This document shows positions 29,955 to 33,316 of a DNA stretch of 33,316 bases, piece by piece (positions within the stretch are counted from its first letter, which is position 1; each line of letters opens with the position of its first letter). A model generated the notes under the pieces. It was not told where the DNA came from, ran no database searches, and saw only the letters and a list, made by a program, of their open reading frames with translations. Position numbers and translations under genes: made by a program. The DNA comes from Acidobacteriota bacterium (lineage in GTDB: Bacteria; Acidobacteriota; Terriglobia; Acidiferrales; UBA7541), in NCBI GenBank assembly GCA_003223315.1, contig QHYR01000021.1, positions 1 through 33,316 on the forward strand. Reading direction: 5' to 3'.

Positions 29955-30145
29955 TTCAAGCGCGCATTCGGCCTCCGATTCCCCCGACGAGGGCCAAAAT
30001 TCGGCTCGCGCGGGTAAGGCTTGGACCGGTGGTTGAAAACCACCAGCTTGGTGGATTCCGGCCACGACTATTGAATCTGAAATGAAATCCCCTCAGTTAA
30101 GGACCTGAATCTAGGAGACATAGTGGCCTTCTGCCGTAGCGGGTT

Positions 30146-30161
30146 TGGCACGCCGCGTGCC
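30146..30161 (+). promoter_or_regulatory. candidate sigma54 (-24/-12) promoter
   Basis: TGGCACG-CCGC-GTGCC against consensus TGGCACG-N4-TTGCW; GG-N10-GC spacing exact; 22-34 nt upstream of candidate ATGs. Confidence 0.5.
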
Positions 30162-30182
30162 CCTCCTATCGTGGGACGTTGG

Positions 30183-32624
30183 ATGAGGTGGCCCATGAGA
30201 GCGAATAGATCTGGTTTACTCGCGATTCTGATTCTGGTGCTTTTCACGGTGATCCCGGCGGCGGGCCAAGCGCCTGGTCCGGCGCCCGGTCCTACCGGAG
30301 CGCAAAATGATCCGGGCGTGGCCCGGGTCAGCTTTATACACGGCGACGTCACCATGCAACGGGGTGACTCCGGCGACTTCTCCTCGGTGACTTTGAATAC
30401 GCCGCTCGTGGCTGGGGATAAAGTTGCCACAGGCGATGCCTCGCGGACCGAGCTCCAACTCGACTATGCGAACATCCTGCGCTTGGATCAAAACGCCCAG
30501 GCAACTCTCGCGACGCTGGATAAAGATCGCATACAGGTTCAGGTGAGCCAGGGTCTGGCCCACTATTCCGTGCTGAAGGGTTCGCAGGCGGATGTAGAGA
30601 TTGACACACCCAACGTTTCCATCCACCCCGTTCGGGAGGGGCGCTATCGGGTCCAAGTGAATTCGGATGGCGACACCCTTGTAACGGTCAATGACGGCGA
30701 AGCGCAGGTTTCCACTTCCGAAGGCAGCACGACGGCTAAGAGAGATCAGCTCATCACCGTTCGTGGAACCGGTACTGAGGCGCAGTTCAAAGTCACCGAG
30801 GCGCCCAAAACGGACGATTGGGATAAGTGGAACAGAGATCGCGACAATATCATTTACAACGCGAACGCCTACCGAAAGACGAATCACTATTACACAGGCG
30901 CATCCGACCTCGACGCTCATGGCACCTGGACCGAAGTTCCCGACTACGGACAGGTTTGGGTTCCTCAAGTTGATTATGGCTGGGCACCCTATCGAGATGG
31001 CCGTTGGGTCTGGGAGCCGTACTGGGGTTGGACTTGGGTTTCTTATGAGCCTTGGGGCTGGGCGCCATATCACTATGGGCGCTGGTTCCTCTGGGGTGGA
31101 TCATGGGCCTGGTGGCCCGGCCCGATTTACCCGGCTTATCAGCCGATTTGGGCTCCCGCATACGTATCTTTCTTCGGGTTTGGCGGAGGCGCGGGCTTCG
31201 GCTTCGGCGCGGGGTTTGGATTCGGCTCCATTGGCTGGCTTCCGATTGGGCCCTGCGACTTCTTCCATCCCTGGTGGGGCGGTTTTGGGGATCGCTTTGG
31301 AGTCGTAAACGTCACCAATATCACGAACGTTATCAACATCAACAACATCAACAACATCAACAATGGAATCGCGCCGCTGCATGGCGGCAATCAGTTTTCT
31401 AATCTTCACAGCATGCTGATCAACGACCGCATGCGCCAAGGCGTCTCCGGCGTGCCGGCCGAAAGCTTTGGACACAGCACGGGGATAGCGCGGAGCGTAG
31501 CCACATCGGACCTGCGTGCCGGTCACATGATGACCGGCAACGTGCCGATCGTGCCTACGCGGGATAATCTCCGCGTATCGAACCGGCCGGTCAACTCGGC
31601 GGTTGCGTCGCGAATGAGCGCACAGCGCAGCTTCTTCTCGAAGAGCACGCCGGCTGCGCGGCCGGAGCCGTTTACCTCCCAAGCCGCGCGCGTAAGTGAA
31701 TCCATCCAGCGTAGCGGCCAATTCCAGGCTATTAACGGTTCGAAAGCCGCCGAAAACCCGGCCTCGAATCGTCCGGGGTTCGCTGGCCAATCCGCCACTA
31801 GGCAGCAACCTAACCGAGGGCTGCAGCCCAACTCGGCAGCGGGAGTTCGCAATCCTGCGCAGTCTCAGGTTCGCGGCGGGCAGACGTTTGAAGGACAAGG
31901 TCAACGTCCGCTAGCGGCGCAAGGTGCGAATGGCTGGCAGCGTTTTGGCGGCGAGCGCGGCGCTTCGGGCGCACAATCGCCTGCGGCGCAATCGCAACTT
32001 CGGTCGAATGCCCAGCCGGAATTCCGCAGCAACGCTCCGGTTGGCCGGCCGTCTCCTAACGCTGGCGAGGCCTCCGGTTGGCAGCGCTTCTCCAGGTCCA
32101 ATGGACCCGCCGCCGCGCCGAATGGCGGTTTTGGTTCGCCATCCAGCGCGGGCCGGCCTACGCTGGATATGAACAAGCCCATCGTTAACCAGCGGTCGTA
32201 TCGAAACAACGGCGATAGCTACGCCGGAACGAATCGCGGCAGCGCTACGCCCGCATATCGGCCGGCGCCGAATTACTCCGAGCCAAGCTACCGTGGCTCT
32301 CCCAATTCCGCACCGAGCAACTCGGCTCCACGTTACTCTGCTCCGGCTCCGAACTATCGCAGTTATCCGTCAAATCCCTCGCCAACCTACCGGAGCGCGC
32401 CCGCGCCTCAATCGTCCGGTTCGGGTAGCTACGGTGGATATCGTGGCGGAGGCGGCGGCTACGGCGGCGGTTCTCGTGGCGGCGGTAGTTACGGAGGAGG
32501 CGGTGGTAATTATGGGGGCGGCGGTTCTCGCGGAGGCGGTGGTGGTTCCGGAGGCGGCGGTGGTTCCCGGGGAGGCAGTTCCTCCGGCGGGCATTCTTCC
32601 GGAGGCTCCTCGCGCGGCCGCTAG
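30183..32624 (+). CDS. exported FecR-domain protein with Trp/Tyr/Gly-rich central repeats and Gly/Ser-rich tail
   Basis: signal peptide; ARVSFIHGDVTMQRGDSGDFSSVTLNTPLVAGDKVATGDASRTELQLDYANILRL; DYGWAPYRDGRWVWEPYWGWTWVSYEPWGWAPYHYGRW; Gly-rich C-terminus. Confidence 0.88.
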   Translation: MRWPMRANRSGLLAILILVLFTVIPAAGQAPGPAPGPTGAQNDPGVARVSFIHGDVTMQRGDSGDFSSVTLNTPLVAGDKVATGDASRTELQLDYANILRLDQNAQATLATLDKDRIQVQVSQGLAHYSVLKGSQADVEIDTPNVSIHPVREGRYRVQVNSDGDTLVTVNDGEAQVSTSEGSTTAKRDQLITVRGTGTEAQFKVTEAPKTDDWDKWNRDRDNIIYNANAYRKTNHYYTGASDLDAHGTWTEVPDYGQVWVPQVDYGWAPYRDGRWVWEPYWGWTWVSYEPWGWAPYHYGRWFLWGGSWAWWPGPIYPAYQPIWAPAYVSFFGFGGGAGFGFGAGFGFGSIGWLPIGPCDFFHPWWGGFGDRFGVVNVTNITNVININNINNINNGIAPLHGGNQFSNLHSMLINDRMRQGVSGVPAESFGHSTGIARSVATSDLRAGHMMTGNVPIVPTRDNLRVSNRPVNSAVASRMSAQRSFFSKSTPAARPEPFTSQAARVSESIQRSGQFQAINGSKAAENPASNRPGFAGQSATRQQPNRGLQPNSAAGVRNPAQSQVRGGQTFEGQGQRPLAAQGANGWQRFGGERGASGAQSPAAQSQLRSNAQPEFRSNAPVGRPSPNAGEASGWQRFSRSNGPAAAPNGGFGSPSSAGRPTLDMNKPIVNQRSYRNNGDSYAGTNRGSATPAYRPAPNYSEPSYRGSPNSAPSNSAPRYSAPAPNYRSYPSNPSPTYRSAPAPQSSGSGSYGGYRGGGGGYGGGSRGGGSYGGGGGNYGGGGSRGGGGGSGGGGGSRGGSSSGGHSSGGSSRGR

Positions 32625-32651
32625 AACTTAAAGCAGAGCAGGAGCAGAGTG

Positions 32652-32690
32652 GCGCGGCCTTCTGGCTTCAGAAGGCCGCGCTTCTTTTTT
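32652..32690 (+). terminator. strong Rho-independent terminator
   Basis: perfect 13-bp stem GCGCGGCCTTCTG / CAGAAGGCCGCGC, 4-nt loop GCTT, followed by TTCTTTTTT; 28 nt after the FecR gene stop. Confidence 0.93.
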
Positions 32691-32859
32691 GCGCCAAGTC
32701 CGTTTTGGCATCAAATTCACCGTGTCGTGCCAAATTCGAGCCCAGCGCGGATCGAGTTTTCTTCGGCGAGAGTCGGCGGCGAAAGCAGCCACGGCAGACT
32801 AAATGCTTGGATCGTCTCGTCGTCCGCTATACTGCTGGCGTATGTGAACCGGAGTAGAC

Positions 32860-33316
32860 GTGTATCCGTTCATTCATATCGGCCCTTTAACGCTGGGAAC
32901 GTACGGAATCATGGTCGCGACCGGCCTGATCTGTGCGTTCTTCGTTATACGCGCGGACCTGCGCCGAAGGGGCTACAGCGCCGAGGCAGAAAACATTATT
33001 GGCACAACGGGTTTGGCTGGTCTCGTCGGCGCCCGGCTCTATCATCTCCTCGAGTCCCCGTCGGAGTTTTTCGCCCATCCTTTGCCATTGCTCTTCAGCA
33101 CTATGGGTTTCGCTTGGTTTGGCGCGGTGATTGGCGGTTTCGTGGCCCTGGTCCTGCTGGCGCGGCACTACCAAATGAAAATTCTGTTGATGCTGGATAT
33201 TGCCTCCCCAGCTGCGGCCATCGGCTATGGCATTGGGCGCATCGGCTGTCTGATCTCGGGAGATGGAGACTACGGCGTCCCAACATCGCTCCCCTGGGGC
33301 ATGAGTTTTCCGAATG
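32860..33316 (+). CDS. lgt: prolipoprotein diacylglyceryl transferase (5' part, runs off window)
   Basis: GTG start, VYPFIHIGPLTLGTYGIMVATGL...GLVGARLYHLLE...FAWFGAVIGGF...GYGIGRIGCLISGDGDYGVPTSLPWGMSFPN. Confidence 0.92.
   Translation, partial: MYPFIHIGPLTLGTYGIMVATGLICAFFVIRADLRRRGYSAEAENIIGTTGLAGLVGARLYHLLESPSEFFAHPLPLLFSTMGFAWFGAVIGGFVALVLLARHYQMKILLMLDIASPAAAIGYGIGRIGCLISGDGDYGVPTSLPWGMSFPN

Noticed and set aside
30028-30044. Hairpin GGTGGTT-GAA-AACCACC downstream of the response regulator as a terminator
   Set aside because: Short stem without a T tract; too weak to call.
32293-32631. Ala/Val-rich plus-strand ORF and its antisense partner 32370..32594 at the FecR gene 3' end
   Set aside because: Alternate-frame readings of the GGC/GGT-rich Gly-tail coding sequence.
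1-33316. CRISPR arrays, tRNA/rRNA genes, transposases, phage or defence genes
   Set aside because: No regularly spaced repeats, RNA-gene signatures or mobile-element proteins were recognised by eye; a tRNAscan/CRISPR search was not possible here.

Overview
GC-rich bacterial chromosomal window, acidobacterial in character (taxonomy is inference from gene content). From left to right it carries: a membrane protein; a TPR-repeat protein; a POTRA-like exported protein; an SRPBCC/AHSA1-like gene; a protoglobin; a small cytochrome c; a dienelactone hydrolase; an alpha/beta hydrolase; a CusCBA-type heavy-metal RND operon; an old-yellow-enzyme oxidoreductase; and a long minus-strand respiratory locus made of Alternative Complex III (act) genes, sco1 and a caa3-type cytochrome oxidase. 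Right of that are an NtrB/NtrC-like kinase and sigma54 regulator pair, a FecR-domain Trp/Gly-rich exported protein and the start of lgt. The main result is that the ACIII/caa3 locus is broken in several ways the ORF calls hide. actC is missing from its usual place between actB and actD, and only its C-terminal part remains, upstream of actA. Directly at that truncation point, 41-42 bp encoding the preceding ActC motif (YGLEDFITTRHLDN) lies on the opposite strand, which is a micro-inversion. ActA has RLDCH where CLDCH is expected, so one of five heme sites is lost. ActB lacks about 35 residues, including a ferredoxin-cluster Cys, and has a 1-nt frameshift near its C-terminus. ActF, CoxB and CoxA are also frameshifted. 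A homopolymer frameshift outside the locus (SRPBCC gene) means sequencing or assembly error is a serious alternative to real decay. A near-consensus sigma54 promoter precedes the FecR gene, next to the sigma54 activator.
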